Source of the DNA: VRUE01 sp963727465
Lineage (GTDB): Bacteria > Actinomycetota > Thermoleophilia > Solirubrobacterales > 70-9
Assembly (NCBI GenBank): GCA_963727465.1
Contig: CAVSGL010000012.1
Location: 1-64,000, forward strand
Length of the DNA: 64,000 nt
Direction of reading: 5' to 3'
Made by a program: the position numbers and the translations under genes. The notes beneath the pieces are model-generated. The model was not told the DNA's origin and did no database searches. It was given only the letters and a program-made list of their open reading frames with translations. Below are positions 1 to 10,600 of this stretch, piece after piece. Each line of letters starts with the position of its first letter. The stretch's first letter is position 1.

Positions 1-1530
1 GCGGGCGGCGCTGGCGGCGCTCGACGCCCTGGCCGGCGGAAAGCCCTCTGCCGACGTTCTCGCCGCCAGCGCTCAGCAGGGCCGTCTGGCCTTCCTGTTC
101 ACCGGCCAGGGCTCCCAGCGACCCGGTATGGGCAGAGATCTCTATGAGGCCCACCCGGTCTACGCCAGGTCCTTCGATCGGACCTGCGGGCTGATCGAGC
201 CCAAGCTCGGCGTCTCGCTGCGAGAGGTCGTCTTCTCCTCCGATGCCGAGCGGCTCGGTCACACCAGCTACGCGCAGCCCGCGATCTTCGCCACCGAGAT
301 CGCCCTGGCCGAGCTTCTCGGCGACCTCGGCCTGGAACCGGCGCTGCTCGCCGGGCACTCGGTCGGAGAGATAGTCGCCGCCCAGCTGGCGGGTGTCCTC
401 TCGCCGCCCGACGCGGCCAAGCTGATCGTCGCCCGCGGCAGGTTGATGGGCGCCCTGCCCGAGGGTGGCGCGATGCTGGCGGTTGCCGCGACCGAGGTGG
501 AGGCGCGGGAGGCGATCGAGGGTGGGAGGAACGGCTGGCGATCGCCGCGGTCAACGCTCCCGCGGCGATCGTCCTCTCGGGCGATATGGAGGCGATCGCC
601 GAGCAGGAGGTCCACTGGCGCGGGAGGACAAGAGCGGCGCCTCACCGTCAGTCACGCCTTCCACTCGCCGCTCATGGACCCGATGCTGGAGCAGTTCGCC
701 CAGCTCGCACGCAGCCTCTCCTACGGGGAGCCGCGGATCCCGATCGTCTCCAACCAAAGCGGTGAGCTGCTCAGCTCCGAGCAGGCCGCCGACCCCGACT
801 ACTGGGTCTCCCACGTGCGCCGGCCGGTGCGCTTTGCCGACGAGCATCCGGACGCTCTTCGCCGAGGGCGCCGGTGTCTTCGTCGAGGTCGGCCCGAGTC
901 GCTGCTTGCCCAGATGGTCGAGCAGACGCTCGCCGAGACCGGGCACCGCGCGGCCCTGGTCCCGACTCTGCGCGCCTCCCGGGCCGAGCTGGAGGCGATC
1001 GCAAGGACCGTCGCCGCCGCCCACGCCGCCGGCGCCGGGCCCGACTGGGAGCGCTTCTTCGCCGCCGCCGGGGCGAGGCGGCTGGCCCTTCCCACCTACC
1101 CCTTCCAGCGCCGTCGCTGCTGGCTCGAGGCGATCGATCGGGCACGTGCCGATCGGCTCGGCCCGGATCGCGGCGCGTCCACCGGCGAGGCCGCACCCGA
1201 CGTCGGCGCGCCGGACGCGGACGAGGCTCCGTCACGGCGCTCGGTCAGCGTCTGTCCGCGCTTCCCGTGCGCGAGCACAGGGCGGCCGTCCTCGCGCTGG
1301 TTCGCGGCGAGGTAGCCGCGACCCTCGGCCACGAGGGGGCCGAGAAGGTCGAAGTGGACCGGGCGTTCAAGGGTCTCGGCTTCGACTCCCCGGCGGCGGT
1401 CGACTCCGCGAGCGCCTTCAGCACGCCACCGGGCTGCGGTTGCCGACGATGGCGATCTTCGACAAGGCCGCCTCGTCGAGGCTCGCGGACTTCCTCCTGT
1501 ACCTGCTCGACGGCGCCGACGAGGAGGGCG
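1..1530 (+). other. Module A (partial): KS-AT linker, AT (malonyl), ACP
   Basis: Enters in the linker before the AT. AT 86-1080 has GHSVGE and HAFH, both associated with malonyl-CoA. After the post-AT motif LPTYPFQRRR only about 40 residues precede an ACP (about 1270-1530, Ser codon 1387). So there are no KR, DH or ER domains. Either this is the loading module (KSQ-AT-ACP or AT-ACP), or an extender that leaves a ketone. The upstream linker resembles the KS-AT linker of module C, which favours a KS or KSQ just outside the window. Several frame errors run through it. Confidence 0.75.
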
Positions 1531-2922
1531 GCGCTGCGGAGCATCGGGCCGCCGGCATCGCTCACGACGAGCCGATCGCGATCGTCGGTCTCGCCTGCCG
1601 TTACCCGGGCGGGATCGGATCGCCCGAGGAGCTGTGGCAGCTCTCGCCGAGGGCCGCGACGCGATCGGCGAGTTCCCCAGCGACCGCGGCTGGGACCTGA
1701 AGCGCCTCTCGACCCCGACCCCAAGAGCCGCGGCCGAGCTACGCCCGCGAAGGCGGCTTCGTCGGCGAGGCGACTGACTTCGACGCGGGGTTCTTCGGCA
1801 TCAGCCCGCGCGAGGCGCTGGGCATGGATCCCCAGCAGCGACTGCTGCTGGAATCCTCCTGGGAGGCGCTGGAGCGCGCCGGGCTCGACCCGTCCGCTCT
1901 CGGCGCCAGCTCGACCGGCGTGTACGTCGGGGTCAGCGCGCAGGCCTACGCCGACGCGCCGGGGGACGAGCTCGAGGGGTATCGGCTGACCGGCAGCTCG
2001 GTCAGCGTCGCCTCCGGTCGCATTGCCTACTGCCTCGGTCTGGAGGGCCCGGCGATCACCGTCGACACCGCCTGCTCCTCCTCGCTCGTGGCGACGCACC
2101 TCGCGGTCCAGGGGCTGCGGGGAGGCGAGTGCGAGCTGGCGCTGGCCGGCGGCGCGACCGTGCTGTCGAGCCCGGCGATGTTCACCGAGTTCTCCCGCCA
2201 GAGGGGCCTGGCCCCGGACGGGCGCTGCAAGTCCTTCGCCGAGGCGGCCGACGGGGTCGCCTGGTCGGAGGGCGCCGGGGTGCTCGTCCTGGAGCGCCTC
2301 TCGGAGGCGGAGCGCAAGGGCCACCCGGTGCTGGCGACGATCAGGGGCAGCGCCGTCAATCGACGGCGCCTCCAACGGCCTCACCGCCCCCAACGGCCGC
2401 TCCCAACAGCGGGTGATCCGCCAGGCGCTGGCGAACGCCGGGCTGGACGCCGGGGACGTCGATGCGGTCGAGGCGCACGGAACGGGCACGACGCTCGGTG
2501 ACCCGATCGAGGCGGGGGCGCTGCTCGCCACCTACGGCAAGGGGCGGGAGCAGCCGCTGCGGCTCGGCTCGATCAAGTCGAACATCGGCCACGCCCAGGC
2601 GGCGGCGGGGGTCGCCGGCGTGATCAAGATGACGATGGCGATGCGCGAAGGCGCCTTGCCCAGGACCCTGCACGTCGACGCGCCGAGCTCGCACGTCGAC
2701 TGGGAAGAGGGGCAGGTCGAGCTGCTGACCGAGCAGCTCCCCTGGGAGCCGAACGGCCGCCCGCGCAGGGCGGGCGTTCCTCCTTCGGCATCAGCGGCAC
2801 CAACGCTCACCTGATCCTCGAGGAGGCCCCGTCGATCGAGCCGGGGCGGGCGGGCGCCGTCCGGCAGGCCGGGCCCCCGCTCGACGCCGCGCTGCCGCTG
2901 CCCCTCTCGGCCAAATCGCCCG
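1..2922 (+). pseudogene. 5' part of PKS gene 1 as it stands in this sequence: frame-disrupted end of module A and KS of module B
   Basis: Type I PKS coding sequence whose start lies upstream of the window. Recognisable protein is spread over all three forward frames: AT of module A, its ACP, then the KS of module B. Frame changes are needed near 524, 620, 843, 903, 1225, 1405, 1642, 1708, 1733, 2355, 2776 and 2922. My indel count nets to -7 and returns exactly to the frame used from 2923 to 13188. Catalytic residues on both sides of the breaks survive (AT GHSVGE and HAFH, ACP GFDS, KS TACSSS), so conserved protein sequence continues through each break. This looks more like low-quality sequence at a contig end than a decayed gene, but a true pseudogene is not excluded. 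Continuous with the intact part ending at 13188. Confidence 0.85.
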
Positions 2923-5900
2923 AAGGCCCTGCGGGACTCGGCGAAGCGGCTGCTTGCCCACATCTCCCGGGACCCGCAGACGGACCCCCGGGATCTCGCC
3001 TATTCGCTGGCCACCGCCCGCGGCTCCTTCCCCCGGCGCGCCGCCGTCGTCGCGGCCGGGCGCGAGGAGCTGGACGAGGCCCTGGAGGCGCTCGCGACGG
3101 GCGCTTCCCACCCCGCCCTGACCGGCGCCCCCGCCGGCGCGGAGGGCTCGCCGGTCTTCTGCTTTGCCGGCCAGGGCGCCCAGCACCCGCGCATGGCCCA
3201 CCGCCTGCTGGAGGTTGCGCCTCCCTTCAGGGAGGCGATCGAGCAGTGCGAGCAGGCGCTCTCTCCGCACGTCGCATGGTCCCTGCGGGAGGTGCTGGCC
3301 GACGAGGAAGGGGCCTGGCTGGACCGCCTCGACATCGTCCAGCCCGCCCTTTTCGCAGTGATGGTCGCCCTGGCGCGCCTCTGGCGGGTCTGCGGCGTGA
3401 CCCCCGCCGCCGTGCTCGGGCACTCCCAGGGGGAGATCGCCGCCGCCCACGTCGCCGGCGCCCTCTCCCTGGAGGACGCGGCGCGGGCGATCGCCGCGCG
3501 CGCCGCCGCGATGGCGAAGATCGCCGGCAAGGGGACGATGGCCTCGGTCTCGCTGCGCGTCGAGCAACTGAGGGACCTGCTCGCCCCCCACGGCGCGCGC
3601 CTCTCCCTGGCGGCGATCAACGGCCCCGCCTCGCAGATCGTCTCCGGCGAGGTGGAGGCGGTCGAGGCGCTGCTGGCCCGTTGCGAGGCGGAGGGCATCC
3701 GCGCCCAGCGCATCGCCGTCGACTACGCCGCCCACTCCCCCCAGATCGACGGACTGCGCGAGGAGCTCCTGGAGGCATTCGCCCCGATCGAGCCGATGCC
3801 GGCGGCGATCCCGATCTACTCCACCGTCAGCGGCGAGCAGGTCGCCGGCGAGAGCCTCGATGGCGCCTACTGGTACCGCAACCTGCGCGAGACCGTGCTG
3901 TTCGAGCCGGCGCTCGCCAACTTGATCGGCGAGGGCAGGCGCCGCTTCGTCGAGATCAGCCCCCATCCGGTGCTCGCCTTCGGCATCCAGGAGAGCGCCG
4001 AGGCGAGCGTCGCGGGGGAGCCGGTCGCCGTGGTCGAGAGCCTGCGCCGCGACGAGGACCCCGCTCGCCGCTTCGCCCTCTCCCTGGGCGCCGCCTACGC
4101 CGGCGGCATCGACCTCGACTGGGAGGCGCTCTTCGCCGGCTCGGGCGCGAAGCGAATCCCCCTTCCCACCTACCCATTCCAGCGCGAGCGCTACTGGCTC
4201 TCCGGCTCCTCGGGACGGGGCGATCTCTCCGCCGCGGGCCTGGCCGAGGCGGACCACCCGCTGCTGGGTGCGGCGCTCGCCTCGCCCCGGGGGGAGGGCT
4301 TCACCCTGACCGGGCGCATCTCGCTGTCCACGCATCCATGGCTGACCGATCACGCCGTCAGCGGAACCGTCCTCCTGCCGGGCACCGCCTTGCTCGAGCT
4401 GGCCCTGGCGGCAGCGGAGCGTTGCGGCGCGCCGGGCGTGGCCGAGCTCACCCTGCGGACGCCGCTGATCCTGACCGAGCAGAGCGCCGCCTCGATCCAG
4501 GTCGCCGTCTCGGGCCCGGACGAACGCGGCCGTCGCGAGATCGCGATCTACTCGCGCGCCGAGGGCGCGGACGGGAAGGGCGAGGCCCAGTGGGCCGCAA
4601 ACGCCGGCGGCGCTCTCTCCGCCGCGCCCGAGCAGTTGCCCGAGCCCCTGGGCGAGTGGCCCCCGCCGGGGGCGAGCGAGCTCGAGGCTCAGTTCCTCTA
4701 CGACCGTCTCGCCGAGCTGGGCTATGACTACGGTTCGGTCTTCCAGGGTCTCACCGAGGCGTGGGAGGGGGGAGGCGGCGAGGTCTACGCCGAGGTCGCG
4801 CTCGGGGAGGATCAGCGCGAGGCGGCCTCCCGCTACCTCGCCCACCCGGCGCTGTTTGACGCCGCTCTGCACGCCATCCCCTACCTGGGCGGGGCCGATG
4901 CCACGCTGCGCCTGCCCTTCTCCTGGAGCGGAGTCGGCATCGGGCGTACGGGGGCTGCCCGGCTGCGGGTGCGTCTGACGCGCGCCGGGGAGGGGGCGGT
5001 CCGGCTCGAGCTGTGGGACGGCGAGGGCCTTCCCGTCGCCCGGGTCGAGAGCCTCGCCCTGCGCGAGATCCCCCCGGGGCAGCTGAAGAGCGGTCCCGAC
5101 GCCCCCTCCGAGCTCTTCGAGCTCGGCTGGCGGCCGAGCGAGCTTGCCGAGCCCCGGGGCGAACGGGGCTCCGTGGAGGAGCTCGGGGAGCGGGCGCTGG
5201 CGGAGATCGCCGGCGCCCAGGACCCGCCGCGGGCGATCGTCTGGCGTCACCGGGCTCCGTCCGGGACGCAGGTGGCCGCCGGAGCCGCACGCGAGGGCGC
5301 CGGGCGGGCCCTGGAGCTGATCCAGGCCTGGCTGGCCGAGGACTCGCTCGCTCAAACCAAGCTCGTCTTCCTCACCGAGCGCGCCGTCGCCGCCGGGGCC
5401 GGGGAATCCCCCGAGCTGGCGGGCTCCGCCCTCTGGGGCCTTGTGCGCAGCGCCCAGGCGGAGCACCCCGGCCGCTTCGGCCTGGTCGACAGCGACGGCG
5501 TCGGGGCCTCCGAAGACGTCCTGGCCGCCGCCGCGCTCGATTCCGAGCCGCAGCTCGCCCTGCGCGAGGGGGCGGCGCTCCGTCCGCGTGTCGCCCCGGC
5601 GGGGGAGTCCGGGGACTTGCTCGTCCCGCCGGCCGGCCCCTGGCGCCTCGCCGCCTCCGCCGAGGGAACCCTGGAGGGCCTTTCGCTCGAGCCCTGGCCG
5701 GAGGCGGCGGCCGAGCTCGGAGCGGGTGAGGTGCGGGTGGCGATGCGCGCCGCCGGGGTCAATTTCCGCGACGTCCTGATCGCCCTCGGTCTCTACCCGG
5801 GCACGGCGGAGCTGGGCAGCGAGGGAGCGGGCGTCGTGGTGGAGGTCGGCGAGGAGGTTCGGGACCTCGCCCCCGGCGACCGCGTGATGGGGATGGTCCT

Positions 5901-7665
5901 CGGCTCTCTCGGTCCCCTGGCGCGCGCCGATGCCCGGCTGCTCACCCCGATCCCCGCCGGGTGGAGCTTCGCCCAGGCGGCGGCGATCCCCACCGTCTAC
6001 CTGACCGCGCTCCACGGCCTGCACGATCTAGCGGCGTTGCGGGAGGGGGAGCGGGTGCTGATCCACGCCGGGGCGGGTGGGGTGGGGATGGCTGCGATCT
6101 GCCTCGCTCAGCGCGCCGGAGCAGAGGTCTTCGCCACCGCCAGTCCGGCCAAGTGGGAGGTGCTCGAAGGCCTCGGGCTGGACCGCGACCACATCGCCTC
6201 CTCGCGCGACCTCGCGTTCAGGGAGGAGTTCATGGACGCCAGTGGGGGCGAGGGCATGGACGTCGTGCTCAACTCGCTGGCGGGGGAGTTCGTCGACGCC
6301 TCGCTGGATCTGCTGGGGGAGGGCGGCCGGCTGATCGAGATGGGCAAGACCGACATCCGCGACCCCGAGCGGATCGCCAGCTCTCATCCTGGCGTCGCCT
6401 ACCGCGCCTTCGACCTGATCGAGACCGGCGCCGATCGCATGGGCGAGCTCCTGGCTCGGGTGAGCGCGCAATTTGCCGCGGGCGAGCTGCGCCACGCGCC
6501 CTGCCGGAGCTGGGACATCCGCCGCGCCCCCGAGGCCTTCCGCCACCTGCGCGAGGGGCACAACGTGGGCAAGGTCGTGCTCAAGATCCCCCAGCCCCTG
6601 GACCGCGAGAAGACCGTGCTCATCACCGGCGCCACCGGTGGCCTCGGCGCCCTCGTCGCCCGACGCCTCGTCGCCGAGCACGGCGCCCGCCATCTGCTCC
6701 TGGCCAGCCGATCGGGCGAGGCCGCCGAGGGGGCGACGGAGCTGAGGGCGGAACTCGAGGCGCTTGGGGCGACGGTGCGCATCGCGGCCTGCGACGTGTC
6801 CGACCGCGCACAGCTCGAGGACCTGCTCGCGGGGATCGATCCCGAGCGCCCCCTCGGTGCCGTCTTCCATGCCGCCGGCGCTCTCGCCGACGCCACCGTC
6901 GCCTCGATGGATCGCGAGCAGCTCGAGGCTGTCTTCGCCCCCAAGGCGGAGGCGGCCCTTCACCTGCACGAGCTGACCGGCGAGGCGCCACTCGAAGCCT
7001 TCGTCTGCTTCAGCTCGATCGCGGGGACGATGGGAACCCCCGGCCAGGCCAATTACGCCGCGGCCAACGTCTTCCTCGACGCGCTGGCGGCGCGGCGCCG
7101 AGCCGAAGGCAGGCCCGCCACCTCGATCGCCTGGGGCCTGTGGGCCGCCCGCAGCGCGATGACCCGGGAGCTCGGTGAGGCGGACCTGCGCCGCCTCGAG
7201 CGCCTCGGGGTGCAGACGCTCTCCGACGAGCAGGGCCTGGAGCTCTTCGACGCCGCCCTGCGCAGCGACGACCCACTCTGCCTGGCGATCCGCGTAAGCC
7301 GCTCCGGCCTCGCGGCTCAGGCCCGCGCCGGCTCCCTGCCGGCGATCTTCTCCGGCCTCGTGCGCACCCCCGCCCGCCGCGCCTCCGGCGGGGCGCTCGG
7401 GGCTACGCTCGCCTCCCTGCCCGAGGCGGAGCGCCTGCGCCATGTCGAAACCCTGGTCGCCGCCGAGGTGGCGGCGGTCCTGGGCCACGGCTCCGCCATG
7501 CAGGTCGAGCCGACCAGGGCGTTCAAGGAGCTGGGCTTCGACTCGCTCGCCGCGGTCGAGCTGCGCAGCCGCCTCGAGCAGGCGACCGCGGTCTCGCTCT
7601 CGGCGACCGCGGTTTTCGACTACCCCAACCTCGCCGCCCTGGCGGAGCGCCTGCTCTCCATCGCG
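1572..7665 (+). other. Module B: KS-AT-DH-ER-KR-ACP, methylmalonyl-like AT
   Basis: KS 1572-2830 (Cys codon 2073; frame-disrupted), AT 3154-4130 with GHSQGE (Ser codon 3424) and YAAH (3724-3735), DH 4252-5090 with HAVSGTVLLP (His codon 4351) and LFDAALH, ER 5638-6594 with ALGLYPG and HAGAGGVG, KR 6610-7290 with ITGATGGLG, LAD where LDD is usual, and the catalytic Ser/Tyr/Asn pattern (NYAAAN), ACP 7438-7665. Expected to add a propionate-type unit and reduce it fully. GHSQGE plus YA(S/A)H marks the methylmalonyl clade; Ala for Ser is a variant. Confidence 0.85.
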
Positions 7666-10600
7666 CTGGACCAGAGTCCCGGCAGGCGCAGCCCGCGCAG
7701 GCTCGCCCCGAGCGAGGAGCCGATCGCGATCGTCGGCATGGCCTGCCGCTACCCCGGCGGGGTCGCCTCACCCGAGGAGTTGTGGCGGCTGGTCGCCGAG
7801 GGACGCGACGGGATCGCCGGTTTCCCCGCCGACCGGGGATGGAACCTCGAGCGCCTCTATGACCCAGACCCGGACCAGCCCGGCACCAGCTATGCGCGCG
7901 AGGGCGGTTTCCTCGCCGACCCCGCCGGCTTCGACGCGGAATTCTTCGGCATCGCCCCGCGCGAGGCACTGGCGATGGACCCCCAGCAACGGCTTCTGCT
8001 GGAGACCTGTTGGGAGGCCCTAGAGGATGCGGGGATCGCCCCCGCCGCGCTCGCCCAGAGCGCCACGGGTGTCTTCGCGGGGCTGAGCTCGCGGGACTAC
8101 GTGGTCGGTGCGGGCGCCGCCGCCCGGGAGACCGAGGGCTACAGGCTCACGGGGGCGATAACCAGCGTCGCCTCCGGCCGCGTCGCCTACGCCCTCGGCC
8201 TCGAGGGCCCGGCGATGACGATCGACACCGCCTGCTCCTCTTCGCTGGTCGCGATTCACCTGGCTGCCCAGGCGCTCAGGGGCGGGGAGTGCGAGCTGGC
8301 GCTGGCGGGAGGCGCCACGGTGCTCGCCACGCCGGAAATCTTCACCGAGTTCGCCCGCCAGCGCGGCCTCGCGCCCGACGGGCGCTGCAAGTCGTTCGCC
8401 GACGCCGCCGACGGCACCGGCTTCTCGGAGGGCGTCGGCGTTGTCTTGCTCGAGCGCCTCGCTGACGCCCGGGAGAACGGGCACGAAGTGCTCGCCACGA
8501 TCCGCGGCTCGGCGGTGAACCAGGACGGTGCCTCCAACGGCCTCACCGCCCCCAACGGTCCCTCGCAGGAACGGGTGATCCGCCAGGCCCTGGCCAACGC
8601 GGAGCTCGAGCCCCGGGACGTCGACGCGGTCGAGGCCCACGGCACCGGAACGACCCTGGGCGATCCGATCGAGGCCGGAGCTCTGCTTGCGACCTACGGT
8701 CAGGACAGGGAGCGGCCCCTGAGGATCGGCTCGCTCAAGTCGAACATCGGCCACACCCAGGCGGCGGCGGGAGTGGCCGGGGTGATCAAGATGGCGATGG
8801 CGCTGCGCGAAGGCCTCCTGCCGAAGACGCTCCACGTCGACACCCCCTCGTCCAAGGTCGAGTGGGGCAGGGGCGCGGTGGAGCTGCTGACCGAGCAGCT
8901 CCCTTGGGAGCAGAACGGACGCCCGCGCAGGGTGGGCGTCTCCTCCTTCGGCATCAGCGGCACGAACGCTCACCTGATCCTCGAGCAGGCGCTCCCGGAG
9001 GATCGCCCCGCGGCGCAGACGGCTCCCCTCGTGGGTCCGGTTCCGCTTCCGCTTTCGGCCAAGAGCGAGCCCGCTCTTACCGCTGCGGCCGAGCGCCTGC
9101 GTACCCGACTCGAGGCGGAGCCCGGTCTTGACCCGACCGACCTCGCCTACTCCCTCGCCACCGCCAGGACCGCATTCGAACAGCGGGCTGTCGCGATCGG
9201 CTCCGACCGCAAGGAGCTGCTCGCCGCGCTTGCCGCGCTGAGCGCCGGGGAGCCCTCGCCGGACGTCCTGCGCGCCCGGGCAAGGCAGGGCAAGCTCGCC
9301 TTCCTGTTCAGCGGCCAGGGGTCGCAGCGCCTGGGCATGGGCAGCGAGCTCCGCGAGACGGACGCCGTCTACGCCGCTTCCTTCGCGGCTGTCTGCGAGC
9401 AGCTCGACGCCGAGCTGGTCGAGCCGCTGGCCGAGGTCGTCTTCGCCGCCGGCGCGGAGGCGGCGACGCGGCTCGATCGCACGAGCTATGCCCAGCCCGC
9501 CCTCTTCGCGGTCGAGGTGGCGCTGTTCAGGGCGCTCGAGTCGCGCGGCCTGAGGCCGGATCTGCTCGCGGGGCACTCGATCGGGGAGCTGGCCGCCGCC
9601 CACCTCGCCGGCGTTCTCTCCCTGCCCGACGCCGCGCGGTTGGTTTGTGCCCGCGCCAGGTTGATGGGGGAGCTGCCGGGCGGCGGCGCGATGCTCGCCC
9701 TCGCGGCCGGCGAGCGCGAGGTGGCCGCCTGGGTCGAGGGCAGGGAGGAGCGGATCGCGATCGCCGCGATCAACTCTCCCTCGTCCTGCGTCCTCTCCGG
9801 CGCCGCCGAGGCGATCGAGGAAGCCGAGGGCCATTTCGCGGCGGAGGGCAGAAAGACGAAGCGCCTCGCCGTCTCCCACGCCTTCCACTCACCGCTGATG
9901 GAGCCGATGCTGGCCGAGTTTGCCGAGGTCGCGAGGGGCCTCGACTACAGCGCGCCGCAGATCCCGATCGTCTCCAACCTGACCGGGGGGCTGCTGAGCG
10001 ACGAGCAGGCCGCCGACCCGGCCTACTGGGTCTCCCATGTGCGCCAGCCGGTGCGCTTCGCGGACGCGGTTCGGACCATTGCCGACCAGGGCGCGAGCGC
10101 CCTGGTCGAGCTCGGCCCCGACCCGGTGCTGCTGGGCATGGCGGAGGAGACTCTCGGCGAGCAGGCCGGCGTGGCCTCGGTTGCCACCCTGCGCGAGGGT
10201 CGGCCCGAGCTCCGGGCGCTCAGCGCGGCGCTCGCCGCCGCGCACGCCGCCGGCGCCGGCATCGACTGGGATGCCTTCTTCGCCGGCACGGGGGCAGGGC
10301 GGGTCCCGCTGCCCACCTATCCCTTCCAGCACGAGCGCTTCTGGCTCGCTCCCTCGGCGGGCGCCGGCGACCTCGGCGCCGCCGGCCTCGCTGAGGCGGA
10401 TCACCCGCTGCTCGGCGCTGCGATCGAGGACCCCGAGAGCGGAGCACTGACCCTCACGGGGAGCATCTCCCTCGCCACCCATCCGTGGCTCGCCGACCAC
10501 GCCGTCCTCGAGACGCCGATCCTGCCGGCTACCGCCTTCCTCGAGCTGGCGCTCGCGGCAGCCGCTCGTGCAGACTGCGAGGCGGTCGACGAGCTCACCC

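Noticed and set aside
1270..1530. Module A as a proven loading module
   Set aside because: The domain before the AT is outside the window, so KSQ, KS or nothing cannot be told apart. It is kept only as an alternative.
6610..7290. KR of module B as A-type or inactive because it has LAD instead of LDD
   Set aside because: The second Asp, which is the most constant, is present; the A-type Trp is absent; and the catalytic Ser, Tyr and Asn are in place.
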